A stretch of 64,000 bases of DNA from Dactylosporangium vinaceum (GCF_019904175.1 NZ_CP061913.1:8308001-8372000); one strand, 5' to 3'; counted from the first letter of the stretch, positions 19,369 to 27,611 are shown. The notes: a model not told the origin generated them from the sequence alone. Program-made: numbers and translations.

Positions 19369-19690
19369 CAGCTCGAACCGCGTGAAGGTTTCTGCATCGC
19401 GGCAAAGTACGCCGAAGCTTTTACCAGGAAGGCGTTGTCCTTCTCCAACTCGCCCACCTGCCGCCGTAACCGCAGCAACTCCGCCCGCTCGGCCGGCTCC
19501 AACGGCGTATCCCCGACGACTTCGGCAGCCACGACCCGGCGCCGCTCGTCTTTGACCCAGACACGCAACATGCCCGGATCGATCCCCAACTCCCGGGCCA
19601 CCTCAGCGATCGTCCGATCCAATCGATCACCCGATGAGCAGCCTCGACCTTGTACTCAGCCGTGTACGACCGGCGCTTACCAGGAGGCAT
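19368..19690 (-). pseudogene. IS3-family OrfA with a frameshift
   Basis: The helix-turn-helix subunit of the IS3-type element. The ATG at 19690 opens MPPGKRRSYTAEYKVEAAHR followed by VID. Family-like sequence then switches frame near 19620 and continues DRTIAEVARELGIDPGMLRV and a leucine-rich C-terminal coiled segment (ELLRLRRQVGELEKDNAFL). One missing base around VID-DRT explains the switch. If the sequence is correct, this OrfA is broken. A single-base assembly error is the alternative. Confidence 0.7.
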
Positions 19691-19802
19691 ACGGACATCC
19701 TTCCAGCAGAACCTCCGGTCCTGTTAACTCGGTGTCCACTTTCCGGGGGAACCTCACTCGACCGCACTGCCGGCACGGTCCGCCGGTTTCGGGCAGCGAC
19801 GA

Positions 19803-19990
19803 GTGCTGCCGGTGGCACAGTTGCAAGCGCGGCGTACCCGATCGACGGTGTACGGGTTGGCGGCAGTCGACAATCGGGGCCGCATTGCCGACGGCGCCCT
19901 GTTCCGCACGCTGGACTGACTTCCTGGTACCCGACTGCAGGTCCGGAAACACCACGGATTCGTCCTGCTCAACGCCGACCAGCAAGGTGA
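19803..19990 (+). pseudogene. Second AbrB-like remnant with TGA at the same position as the first
   Basis: The frame reads RRTRSTVYGLAAVDNRGRIA and DGALFRTLD, meets TGA at 19917-19919, and continues in frame as LPGTRLQVRKHHGFVLLNAD. It clearly aligns with the remnant at 1207-1667 (STVYGFAAVDKAGRIASRAI, TRLQICEDHGFVLVRRD). The stop is at the equivalent residue, where I expect the family's Trp. The two copies differ at many other residues, so this is not a recent duplication. The 3' part is lost where an integrase fragment begins at ~19987. Confidence 0.62.
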
Positions 19991-20088
19991 TCGCAGCACT
20001 GCATTGTGCCTACAACCACGCGGTCGCCGACGGCTACCTCACCGAGGACGAGAACCCGGCCCTGAAGGTGCCTGCTCGTCTACCGTGA
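19987..20088 (+). pseudogene. Tyrosine recombinase fragment
   Basis: A 33-residue piece, VIAALHCAYNHAVADGYLTE then DENPALKVPARLP, ending in TGA. It matches the core-binding region of phage-type integrases, where the segment before the catalytic domain reads HAVADGxxxxxENPAxKV. Neither the N-terminus nor the catalytic domain (R...HxxR...Y) is present. It joins directly onto the second AbrB-like remnant. Confidence 0.6.
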
Positions 20089-20282
20089 GTTCCTCATGAC
20101 ACCCATCGCCTTCGAGCACCCGGAGCTGGTCGTAGTCAGGGGGCTATGCGGGTCCCCTAGCGCGGAGCCGCGTGCCGGGCTGTGCCTCCGAGACACCGAC
20201 CAGGCCCCGGAGCGCGATGGCATGTCCGCGGGCGCGCCACAATCCGATGGCCTCACCAAGCCGGGAGCCCGCTTGAGGGCGG

Positions 20283-21278
20283 TCAGGCGCCCGCCGCATC
20301 CAGCGTCTCCAGGACCGTCGCGTCGAGTTTGACGTCCAGGCCGACAGCCGTGGACTCATACTGCGCAGGCGTCCGCGGCCCGATCAACGCCACCCGCCGC
20401 GGCGACTCCTGGTGCAGCATCCAGGCCAGGACCAGCTGCGTCCCGGTGATCCCCAGCTCGCCCGCCAACCGGCCGACGGTGGCCAGACGGGCGTCTGAGT
20501 CAGCGCCGCGGTAGGTGTGCATCTGTCCGAGGTCGCGCTGCTTGGCCGGGTCGTCGTAGACGCCCTTCAAGATGGGCGAGTAGGCCACCAGCGTCAGGTC
20601 GTCGTGCGCCTGCAGGTACCGCAACTGCTCATCGTCGACGACGGAGACGGTGTCGCGGCCCGGATGCCGGCGCAGGTACGTGTGTTCCTGCTGGAGCGCG
20701 ACAGGTGCGGGCCAGCCGTACCTGTCGCAGAGCTGCCGGATCCGCTCCAGCCGCCACGTTGTCACGTTCGACCAGCCGATGTACCGGGTCTTACCCGCCG
20801 CCACCAGCCCGGCGAGCGCCTCCAGCGTCTCCTCCAGCGGCGTGTGCAGGTCGTCCACATGCACGTAGTACAGGTCGACGTGGTCGGTGCCGAGCCGACG
20901 GAGGCTGCCGTCGAGCGCGTGCCGCAGCGTGTCGCCGCCGGCACCCGCGTACTTCTCGCGGTCGGTGAGCCGACCGGCCCGCGCGGCTTGCGGGTCGGCG
21001 ACCCAGGCACTGCCCTTCGTCGCCAGGAACACCTCGTCGCGCCGGCCGGAGCGGGCGAACCAGCGGCCAAGCACCGACTCGCTCTCCCCGCCGGTGTACC
21101 CGGGACCGGGCCACCAGGCGTAGCAGTCGGCCGTATCGAGGAAGCTGCCACCGGCGGCCACGTACCGGTCCAGGATCGCGAACGAGTCGGGCTCATCGGT
21201 CGACGTGCCCATCAGCATGCAGCCGAGGGCGAGCTGGCTGACCTGCTCACCGGTACGGCCCAACGGAATAGTGCGCAT
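20283..21278 (-). CDS. Aldo/keto reductase
   Basis: NADPH-dependent oxidoreductase of the AKR superfamily (331 residues, TIM barrel), reducing aldehydes or ketones in the cytosol. The catalytic tetrad is visible: Asp and Tyr in FLDTADCYAWWPG, Lys in EVFLATKGSAW, His in VDLYYVHVDD. The substrate barrel continues through TRYIGWSNVTTWRLERI and VALQQEHTYLRR. The NADP-binding end contains LAWMLHQESPRRVALIGPRT, normal for this family. The ATG at 21278 is almost at the expected transcription start of a MerR-type promoter just upstream, so the message may be leaderless. The substrate cannot be told from sequence. Confidence 0.93.
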   Translation of the reverse strand: MRTIPLGRTGEQVSQLALGCMLMGTSTDEPDSFAILDRYVAAGGSFLDTADCYAWWPGPGYTGGESESVLGRWFARSGRRDEVFLATKGSAWVADPQAARAGRLTDREKYAGAGGDTLRHALDGSLRRLGTDHVDLYYVHVDDLHTPLEETLEALAGLVAAGKTRYIGWSNVTTWRLERIRQLCDRYGWPAPVALQQEHTYLRRHPGRDTVSVVDDEQLRYLQAHDDLTLVAYSPILKGVYDDPAKQRDLGQMHTYRGADSDARLATVGRLAGELGITGTQLVLAWMLHQESPRRVALIGPRTPAQYESTAVGLDVKLDATVLETLDAAGA

Positions 21279-21284
21279 GCGCCG

Positions 21285-21315
21285 ACCGTAGGACCTGGAG
21301 CGCGCTCCAGGTCAA
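21285..21315 (-). promoter_or_regulatory. MerR-type promoter/operator of the aldo/keto reductase gene
   Basis: On the minus strand, TTGACC (21315-21310) and TACGGT (21290-21285) are separated by exactly 19 bases. The spacer is almost filled by the perfect 22-base palindrome GACCTGGAGC-GC-GCTCCAGGTC at 21292-21313. An over-long 19-base spacer covered by a dyad is the signature of MerR-family activators. The predicted start is at or next to the ATG. No merR gene is adjacent in the window. Confidence 0.8.
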
Positions 21316-21356
21316 CACGACGTTCGGCCCAGCCGTCCGCGCCGCGGTGGCAACCC

Positions 21357-21971
21357 TCAGCCGAAGGCGGTGCGCACCCAGGCGGCCAGCTCGGCGTCGC
21401 CGCGGCCCTCGAGGAAGGTGGCCAGCCGGTCCCGGTCGGCGGGCGCGGTGTCCTCGATGATGCACATCAGCTCACCGGTGCGCCGGTCGGCGGGCCGGCC
21501 CGGCAGCTTCGCGTCCCGGTCGCGCAGCGCCGCGTGCAGGGCGGCCCGCGGCAGCAGCGGCAGCCAGGTGTCCTGCAGCGCCGCGCGCAGGGTGGCCACG
21601 AACTCGCCCGTGCGCTGCTCGAGGGTCGCCGCGGTGACCTCCCAGATGCCGGGCGGCCAGCCGTTGGGCGCGGCGATACGGTCCCAGATCAGCCCGTCGC
21701 CCTCGCGGTACCGGGTGCCCCGCGCCGCGGACAGCGGCACCCGGCGGGTCCAGGCGGTGTACGGCAGCACGCATAACGCCACCGCCAGGTGGAACGACGC
21801 CGTACCGGCCGGGGCGGCGCGCCGCTCGGTGTACACCGCCAGGCGGTCGCCGCGCTCGCCGTCGACGGTGAGGACGGTGCCCTCCCGGCGCACCCCGAGG
21901 TCGGCCTGCTCGCCGGTGGCCGCGTCCAGCAGCGCACCGACGAGGGCCGGGGCCTTCAACGACCTGGTCAC
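21357..21971 (-). CDS. Hypothetical protein
   Basis: Unrecognised 204-residue soluble protein starting at a GTG that overlaps the stop of the upstream gene (GTGA at 21968-21971), so the two are probably translationally coupled. Visible pieces are LKAPALVGALLDAATGEQAD, a beta-rich first half (VLTVDGERGDRLAVYTER) and a helical, charged second half ending ELAAWVRTAFG. There is no signal peptide or membrane segment. The partner upstream is a small membrane protein, so this may be its cytosolic companion. Confidence 0.6.
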   Translation of the reverse strand: MTRSLKAPALVGALLDAATGEQADLGVRREGTVLTVDGERGDRLAVYTERRAAPAGTASFHLAVALCVLPYTAWTRRVPLSAARGTRYREGDGLIWDRIAAPNGWPPGIWEVTAATLEQRTGEFVATLRAALQDTWLPLLPRAALHAALRDRDAKLPGRPADRRTGELMCIIEDTAPADRDRLATFLEGRGDAELAAWVRTAFG

Positions 21972-22357
21972 ACCGCTCCCGCGAATCCGTAGGCGACGCC
22001 GCCGAGGGTACCGGCACCCGCCACCGCCGCGGCGCCGGCCGCGACCTCCGGGGCGATCAGGATCGCGACGCCGACCGCGACACCGGCCAGGAGCAGGCCG
22101 CCGATGACGGTCTCCGGCGACAGGTAGCAGACCCAGCCGGCGTTGCAGGCGGGGACCTCGGCCCGGATGAGAACGTAGGCGGCCGCGACGGCGGTGTTGT
22201 GCTCCAGGGTGAACCAGGGCCGGCCCGGGCTGGCGGCCGCCCTCGACTCGACCACGCCACCCGCGGTGCGCGAGGCGACGACCCAGCCGCCGAACTCGTA
22301 GTGCCGGGTGCACCACCACGGCACCCGGGCGCCCCCTCCCCCGGAGAACCGGCGCAC
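21968..22357 (-). CDS. Hypothetical small membrane protein, possibly 5'-truncated
   Basis: A 129-residue frame starting with GTG at 22357. Two hydrophobic C-terminal stretches, IGGLLLAGVAVGVAILIAP and AAGAAAVAGAGTLGGVAYGF, suggest membrane insertion. The frame is also open for ~27 codons before this GTG, up to a TGA near 22440. That extension includes another membrane-like stretch, IGIGYGAVTAVLFGVRRF, but offers no start codon, so the native 5' end may have been lost. It overlaps the 21357 gene by four bases. Confidence 0.5.
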   Translation of the reverse strand: MRRFSGGGGARVPWWCTRHYEFGGWVVASRTAGGVVESRAAASPGRPWFTLEHNTAVAAAYVLIRAEVPACNAGWVCYLSPETVIGGLLLAGVAVGVAILIAPEVAAGAAAVAGAGTLGGVAYGFAGAV

Positions 22358-22628
22358 GCCGAACAGGACGGCCGTGACAGCGCCGTAGCCGATGCCGATC
22401 TGCCAGGCTCCCGTCCACGTCTGCTCCCAGACGTATCACCTCGTCCTCGAACCGGACGCTGACGGCGGCCACTTCACCATCCTGGCCGTCGCCTACGTGC
22501 CGTACCTGGTCTCGCAGCACGCAGACGGTGACGCATCGACGTCCGCGGGGCTTCCGCCGGCCACCACGAGCCAGTCCGCGTGGCGGCGCCGACTGAGGTA
22601 ATGCCCTTGTCGATGACATACTGCTCAT

Positions 22629-23231
22629 GTGGATCACGACGACCCGATGTTTGCTCCGATCCGCGATGCGGTGCTCACCTCGGTAGAGGAGCTGTACGAC
22701 CGTGACGCGGTGATCCTCGGAACCACAGAACGCGTCGTGGTGGGCCGGTTGATGATCTATCTCAATGCCCGACTGACCCAGCTGATCAGCCGAGGCTACG
22801 TGCTCGATCAAGAGTACGAACGCTTCGGCCTGGTCAAGAAGGCGTTCACTGGCGGCGCCGCGCTAGAGGATCGAAAGTTTGTACCCGACATCATCCTTCA
22901 CCGCCGGCTCGACAATGCCGATTCGGCCAACCTCCTTGCCGTCGAGGTCAAAACCGATCGTCAGCGCGGTCGTCTCCACGACTTCGCCAAGCTCTCCCTC
23001 CTGACCGGCCATGCGCACTACGCATTGGCTTTCAACAAGTCGCTGCGGCTTGAGGGCGCTGCCACGCCCGCAGGCCAGCGGCAGGTCGGGGAGGTGTACC
23101 GACCCGATTGCATGTCTCCGTACCGGTTCGGCCTCTGGCTGCTCGTCCTGCCGCAGCGGGCGGAGTTCTGGTGGTGGCTGAACGGAGCGGCTCCGCAGCT
23201 GCTCGATATGCGAACGCCCAGCAGGCCGTAA
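22629..23231 (+). CDS. Hypothetical protein with PD-(D/E)XK-nuclease-like motif
   Basis: Unrecognised 200-residue protein, probably starting at GTG 22629 (MDHDDPMFAPIRDAVL); the ATG seven codons later is an alternative. The centre reads RKFVPDIILHRR, then LLAVEVKTDRQRGRLHDFAK. This spacing, PD and ~20 residues later an E-x-K at the end of a beta strand, is the PD-(D/E)XK nuclease core. It is followed by a helix and a beta-rich end. No signal peptide is present. It could be a stand-alone nuclease-fold defence or repair protein. The nuclease reading rests on that motif alone. Confidence 0.65.
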   Translation: MDHDDPMFAPIRDAVLTSVEELYDRDAVILGTTERVVVGRLMIYLNARLTQLISRGYVLDQEYERFGLVKKAFTGGAALEDRKFVPDIILHRRLDNADSANLLAVEVKTDRQRGRLHDFAKLSLLTGHAHYALAFNKSLRLEGAATPAGQRQVGEVYRPDCMSPYRFGLWLLVLPQRAEFWWWLNGAAPQLLDMRTPSRP

Positions 23232-23338
23232 CCTTCCGGCCGGGCCAGCACAGGTACTGTCCAGCTACGACTGGCGACTCCGACTCGACTGGCAGCTGCC
23301 TCGTCAGGCCGATGACCCCGCGGGCGGCAGTAAACCGC

Positions 23339-23974
23339 TCAGCGCCCGTTCCACTCCAGTTCGCCGGTCTCGGTGATCGCGGCCCATGCCCGAGGGTCGC
23401 TGGCGAACCCGGCCGCCCGGAGCCGTTCGGCGTACGCGACCATCGCCGGTTGACCCAGTTCGAGAGCGTCGGCGATGTCGGTGAGCATATCGGTGACACC
23501 CGTCCAGTCGTGCGGCTTGAGGAATCCCTCCTCGTGGTCCCACTCGCTCACCGAGCCGCGCAACGGGCCAGGGCGCAGGTCGACGAAGAGAACCTGGCCG
23601 CAGTGGTCGGTGGAGATCGGCAGGAACGCCGGCTGGTAGCGGTTACTGAAGCTGCCGGCGTCGTAGCCGTCGCTGTCCGGCCAGCCCACCCGCGCTGACA
23701 GCTCCACCAACTGGCGGCGTTCGTCACGGGCGACCGCGATTGGCAGGGGCACATGAATCCACGGAATCAGCGCCTGCAGCACTCCCGGTTGGAACCCGTC
23801 GGCAAGCCGCCACCAGGCCCGCAGATCGGCCGGCAACGGCACACCGACATCCCGCTCGACCGCGTCGATCAAACTCGGGTCACCCGGCCCCTGGACCTGC
23901 GCCGCGGTATCCGGCGCGTGGACACCCAGCCAAGCGGTGATCCGCCGCCACGCGTCGCCGACCGCATCCTCCAT
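23339..23974 (-). CDS. SMI1/KNR4-family protein
   Basis: Cytosolic SMI1/KNR4 (SUKH) protein, a fold used by many immunity proteins and some regulators. Features are the DAVERDVGVPLPADLRAWWR start, the ADGFQPGVLQALIPWIHVPL segment, FLPISTDHCGQVLFVDLRPG and GSVSEWDHEEGFLKP. These are the usual order for the family. The start MEDAVGDAWRRITAWLGV at 23974 is preferred; in-frame starts up to 24022 exist. No toxin gene is adjacent, so it is either an orphan immunity protein or a general member. Confidence 0.82.
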   Translation of the reverse strand: MEDAVGDAWRRITAWLGVHAPDTAAQVQGPGDPSLIDAVERDVGVPLPADLRAWWRLADGFQPGVLQALIPWIHVPLPIAVARDERRQLVELSARVGWPDSDGYDAGSFSNRYQPAFLPISTDHCGQVLFVDLRPGPLRGSVSEWDHEEGFLKPHDWTGVTDMLTDIADALELGQPAMVAYAERLRAAGFASDPRAWAAITETGELEWNGR

Positions 23975-24022
23975 ACCCGCATCCTCGCCCATGATCCGGT
24001 CCGGGCGCCGAGCATCGGGCAA

Positions 24023-24732
24023 TCAGGGTCAGTCTGTAACCGCACCGGCGCGGTCCGCCGAGAGGCCAACCGGCTGCAGCATTGCGCAGCTCTGCGACTT
24101 CGCCGTGGCATCGGCACGCTCTGCAGCCGCCGCAACGACAGCAGCAACAGGCAGGCGGGCTGCGGCCGGTGAGGGCGCCGGAGGCGGATGCCGGCCCGCG
24201 ATCCTGGCCGACCGCGGCTTGCCGCGCAGACCGCACCCGGCAGCCGGGTGCCGGGTGCGGAACTACCGCTGCGGGTGGGTTTTGCGCAGCGGCGCCGATC
24301 GGCCGGCCGGGGCGGATCGGGCCAGCACCGCCTTTCCGGCCACCGCGCCGGACACGGGCGGACGCTACTCAGCCCTCGGCTACCACAGCCCCACCGACTA
24401 CGAACAAACGCTCGGAACCCGACGTCCTGCACAACGACCTGCTTCGGCTCGAAGAGCTGCGGCTGACGCTGCGTCAGAGGGCCGCTGAGGCCGCCGGCTC
24501 CGACAGCGACCGCTGGACGCCGCCAGGTGTGCTCGCGGGCGACCCAACGATCGCCACGATCAGCCGCCTGCAGGACGCGCTGCGGCCCACCTGTAGCCGC
24601 ACCGGACTCGGCGAGCAGCGCAACCGGATCGAACACCCGCCCGCTGAGCCCCGCTGGTACGCCGCATCGCCGTCGACGAGGACCGAGCCGCCCGCCCGGC
24701 GCTGCAGTCCCATGGCCCCGGAGTTGGGCCGG
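24023..24732. other. Degraded region with an IS3 orfB tail and unassigned coding traces
   Basis: No intact gene recognised in 710 bases. At 24362-24417 (+) the translation RRYSALGYHSPTDYEQ matches the extreme C-terminus of an IS3-family OrfB, so a mobile element has decayed here. From 24427 the plus-strand frame LHNDLLRLEELRLTLRQRAA continues through DRWTPPGVLAGDPTIATISR. It looks like genuine former coding sequence of unknown family but lacks a start, loses character after ~24600 and runs into the TetR gene's 3' end. A GC hairpin lies near 24226-24262. Confidence 0.5.
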
Positions 24733-25434
24733 TCAAGGGGTAGCCGGCGTCAGCAGCTGGATGGCGTTGTCGACCTCTAGGTCGATGAGTCGTTGGACCT
24801 CGACGGTTGATTTGTCGAGCATGCCGGTGAGTTCGAGGCTCACGATCCCGTGTACCCGCGTCCAGATGACGATGGCAGCACGCGCAATGCGTGGTGTGGT
24901 TTCCGGTCGTTGCTGGGCACGGGCCCAGGTCCGCAGCTGTCCGTCCAGCGTGCGGTCGCCGCTCGAGGTATGGGTGGATGAGCCGTCGGGTATGGACACG
25001 AGCAGGTCGACGAGCAGTGCCATCGCCTGGTCCAGTGGCGTCCGGGCGCTGGCGTCCTCGGGCGCGACGCCGATTCGCTGGCCGAAGAGCATCCCGTACC
25101 GGTTGGCGTGCTGCAAAGCCCAGTCGCGGTATGCGGCGACCAGCAGCCGCACCCGGGCGCGCGGCGTCCATCTGCCGCCCTCCAGCGCCTGACTCATGGC
25201 CGTGAAGAGGTGCTGATAGGACTGGTTGATCAGGTGTGTCAGCAGCGCGTCCCGCGACGGGAAGTAGCGGTACAACCCGGGCGCGGACATTGCCATGCTC
25301 CTGGCCAGCGCTGCGATCGACAGCGCGTGCACGCCATCCGCGTCGATGATTGCGAACGACGTGTCTTCAATGTCCTGCAGCGTCTGTGCCCGCAGTCGCT
25401 CGCGTCTGCTCACCGTCTGCGGCTCGTTTGTCAT
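24733..25434 (-). CDS. TetR-family transcriptional regulator
   Basis: Repressor of about 233 residues. The N-terminal helix-turn-helix reads ALSIAALARSMAMSAPGLYR followed by YFPSRDALLTHLI. The C-terminal ligand domain includes RLLVAAYRDWALQHANRYGM and IVIWTRVHGIVSLELTGML, a TetR_C_33-like pattern. I placed the start at ATG 25434, because the longer frame adds residues unlike the family. It is divergent from the quinone-oxidoreductase-like gene at 25648 and very likely represses it from the shared 213-base region. Confidence 0.92.
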   Translation of the reverse strand: MTNEPQTVSRRERLRAQTLQDIEDTSFAIIDADGVHALSIAALARSMAMSAPGLYRYFPSRDALLTHLINQSYQHLFTAMSQALEGGRWTPRARVRLLVAAYRDWALQHANRYGMLFGQRIGVAPEDASARTPLDQAMALLVDLLVSIPDGSSTHTSSGDRTLDGQLRTWARAQQRPETTPRIARAAIVIWTRVHGIVSLELTGMLDKSTVEVQRLIDLEVDNAIQLLTPATP

Positions 25435-25647
25435 CGCCGCATTGTAACGATCCGTGAGAACCGGGACGGTCAGTTGTGACGCTACGGTCCGTAACGGACT
25501 GACGGGCGTCATGCCGTGCCGGACACGCGGGGCTCCGGTCGCTGTCCCGACCTCACCTGTTTCGGCTTGACTCTACGCGTCGTACCACTGCATAGTTACT
25601 GCCATTCGCATAACGATGATCAGTCGCAAATATCCGGGGAGTCCGTC

Positions 25648-26721
25648 ATGACGGAGATGAACACCGCGGCGGGGGCCACCGTGACCGCCACCGAGGTGGT
25701 GCTGCCGGGCAAGGTCGGGCCGGCCGGCCTCCGGCTCGTCCGGCGCACACTGCCGGCACCGGCCGCCGGTCAGGCTCTGATACGTGTGGAGTCGACAGCG
25801 GTGTCCTTCGCCGAGAGTGCGATGCGCCGGGGCCGCTACCAGGGTCAGCCCAAGTTCCCGTTCGTGCCCGGCTACGACCTTGTCGGCGTCGTCGAGGCTG
25901 TCGGCCCCGGCGTGGACCGGGCGCTGGTCGGCCGGCGGGTCGCCGCACTGACCAAGACCGGTGCCTGGGCCACGGCCGTCCTGCTCACCGCCGCCGAGCT
26001 GGTGCAGGTGCCCGACGGGGTCGGCGCCGACGAAGCGGAGACGTTGGTTGTCAACGGGCTCACCGCCTACCAGATGCTGCACGGCAGTGCGAAGGTGCGA
26101 GCCGGGCAGACCGTGCTCGTGCTGGGCGCCAGTGGCGGCGTGGGCTCCATCCTGGTGCAACTCGCCCGGCTGGCGGGCGTCCGCGTGATCGGCACCGCCA
26201 GCCCACGCCATCACGAGGCGCTACGTGCGCTCGGGGCGGAGGCGATCGACTACCACGACTCCGATGTGGCTGCCCGCGTGCGGGAATTGGCGCCGGACGG
26301 CGTGGACGCCGTGTTCGACCACCTCGGCGGTGCGAGCGTCGGCCGCTCCTACCGGCTGCTCAACCGTACCGGCACGCTGGTTTCCTACAGCATCGCGAGC
26401 CATCTCGACGACAAGACTCCCGTGCTGCTGACGTTCATGGTCCTGCTGACCAAACTGACGTACTGGAACTTCCTGCCCACGGGCAAGCACGCGAGCTTCT
26501 ACAACGTCTGGGCCGGCGCCGGCAAGCCGGGCTCGGCCAAGCGCGCGGCGTTCCTGGCTCGCATCCGCAACGACCTGACGCACGTCTTCAGCCTGCTACG
26601 CGACGGCAAACTCACCGCGAAGATCGCCGCCCGTTATCCGCTCACCGAGGTCGCCGCGGCTATCGAACTGTCGGAGTCTTCCGGCCGCACCGCCCTGGGC
26701 AAGATCATTCTGGCCCCTTGA
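25648..26721 (+). CDS. Zinc-independent medium-chain dehydrogenase (quinone oxidoreductase-like)
   Basis: NADPH-dependent medium-chain reductase of the quinone oxidoreductase / enoyl reductase type, 357 residues. The GroES-like N-terminal domain includes FPFVPGYDLVGVVEAVGPGV. The Rossmann domain holds VLVLGASGGVGSILVQLARL, and ALGAEAIDYHDSDV is the usual following strand. The structural zinc Cys cluster is absent. Start ATG 25648 has GGGGAG nine bases upstream. Divergent from a TetR gene and followed by two DUF998 membrane proteins and an esterase on the same strand, it looks like the first gene of a repressor-controlled detoxification set. Confidence 0.9.
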   Translation: MTEMNTAAGATVTATEVVLPGKVGPAGLRLVRRTLPAPAAGQALIRVESTAVSFAESAMRRGRYQGQPKFPFVPGYDLVGVVEAVGPGVDRALVGRRVAALTKTGAWATAVLLTAAELVQVPDGVGADEAETLVVNGLTAYQMLHGSAKVRAGQTVLVLGASGGVGSILVQLARLAGVRVIGTASPRHHEALRALGAEAIDYHDSDVAARVRELAPDGVDAVFDHLGGASVGRSYRLLNRTGTLVSYSIASHLDDKTPVLLTFMVLLTKLTYWNFLPTGKHASFYNVWAGAGKPGSAKRAAFLARIRNDLTHVFSLLRDGKLTAKIAARYPLTEVAAAIELSESSGRTALGKIILAP

Positions 26722-26760
26722 GCAGGGAACCAGCGACCCGTAGTCGGGAGGAATCCGACC

Positions 26761-27486
26761 ATGGACGACAGACTTGCGCAAACACCGGGATCGAGGGCGC
26801 TCGCGGCAGCGGCGATCGCCCTCATCGTGGGCGCGCTGGTGTTTCTCGTCGGCGAGGCCCTGGTAGCTCGTGCCTGGTCCGGTCCGGGCTACAGCTACCG
26901 TGACAACTTCATCAGTGACCTGGGCAATCCGCAGTGCGGCCCGTACGACGGGCGGATGGTCTGCTCACCGCTCCATTGGGTGATGAACGGGGCGTTCGTC
27001 ACCCAGGGCGTGCTGCTCGGGTGCGCAGTCTGGCTGGCCGGGCGGATGCTCGAAGGCCGGTCGCGGGCAGCGGTGTTCTGGGCCGGCGGAATCACCGCCG
27101 CGGGATTCGTGCTGACCGGTGTGGCGCACAGCTCGCCCGAGGCCACCGAGAACGGCATGCTGTGGCTGCACTATCTCGGTGCGACGCTGGCAATCCTGGG
27201 CGGGAACGCCACCGCCATCCTGGTCAGCCGGCAGTCGCGGCGGATGCGGGTCCCCGCCTGGGTCGGTGCCGCCGGCACCGCCCTGGGCACCCTGGGCATC
27301 GTCGCCGCGTTGACGTGGCTGGCGACCTTCCGGATGCTGCCGCCCGGCTTGCTGGAACGCATCGCCGCCTACGCCTTCATGCTGTGGCAGATCGGCTTCG
27401 GCGGCTACCTGCTGCACGTCGCCCAGCCCATGCGTACGCTGCTGCGGCGATCCCCGGCCACGACCGGCGGGAAGACCGGCCAATAG
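26761..27486 (+). CDS. DUF998-family membrane protein
   Basis: Integral membrane protein of 241 residues with about six transmembrane helices (AAAIALIVGALVFLVGEALV near residue 20; VLLGCAVWLAGRML; AVFWAGGITAAGFVLTGVAH; LGATLAILGGNATAILV; others). The DUF998 signatures SYRDNFISDLG and SPLHWVMNGAF are present. Biochemical function of the family is not established. It begins 39 bases after the oxidoreductase stop with a GGGAGGA site, so the two are probably co-transcribed. A paralogue follows at 27612. Confidence 0.85.
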   Translation: MDDRLAQTPGSRALAAAAIALIVGALVFLVGEALVARAWSGPGYSYRDNFISDLGNPQCGPYDGRMVCSPLHWVMNGAFVTQGVLLGCAVWLAGRMLEGRSRAAVFWAGGITAAGFVLTGVAHSSPEATENGMLWLHYLGATLAILGGNATAILVSRQSRRMRVPAWVGAAGTALGTLGIVAALTWLATFRMLPPGLLERIAAYAFMLWQIGFGGYLLHVAQPMRTLLRRSPATTGGKTGQ

Positions 27487-27611
27487 ACAGGTCCTTGCCG
27501 CCACGTTCGCCCTGTCCTGTCGGATCGTCCGGGGTCCGACCGCACCGCCAGAGCCCGACCATCCCGACGGCACGCGGTCCGAGAGACCGGCCTTCATCAA
27601 GGAGCACCACC

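Larger units (their letters stand above)
18403..19756 (-). mobile_element. IS3-family insertion sequence
   Basis: Two-gene IS3-type element read on the minus strand. The left end is TGAGGTTCCCCCCGAACAGT at 18403. The reverse complement of the right end reads TGAGGTTCCCCCGGAAAGTG, followed in both cases by GGACA. These are imperfect terminal inverted repeats of about 25 bases. orfB is intact and orfA is frameshifted. I could not find a clear 3-4 base target duplication. Confidence 0.85.

Noticed and set aside
20096..20332. Short plus-strand frame before the aldo/keto reductase
   Set aside because: It overlaps the reductase 3' end and has no family resemblance.
22425..22530. HicB-antitoxin-like start (TYHLVLEPDADGGHF)
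   Set aside because: Only about 15 residues resemble the family, with no conserved continuation and no HicA partner. Probably chance.
21357..22811. 484-codon minus-strand frame as one gene
   Set aside because: It joins the antisense of the 22629 gene to the real 204-residue gene, whose GTG start overlaps the preceding stop.
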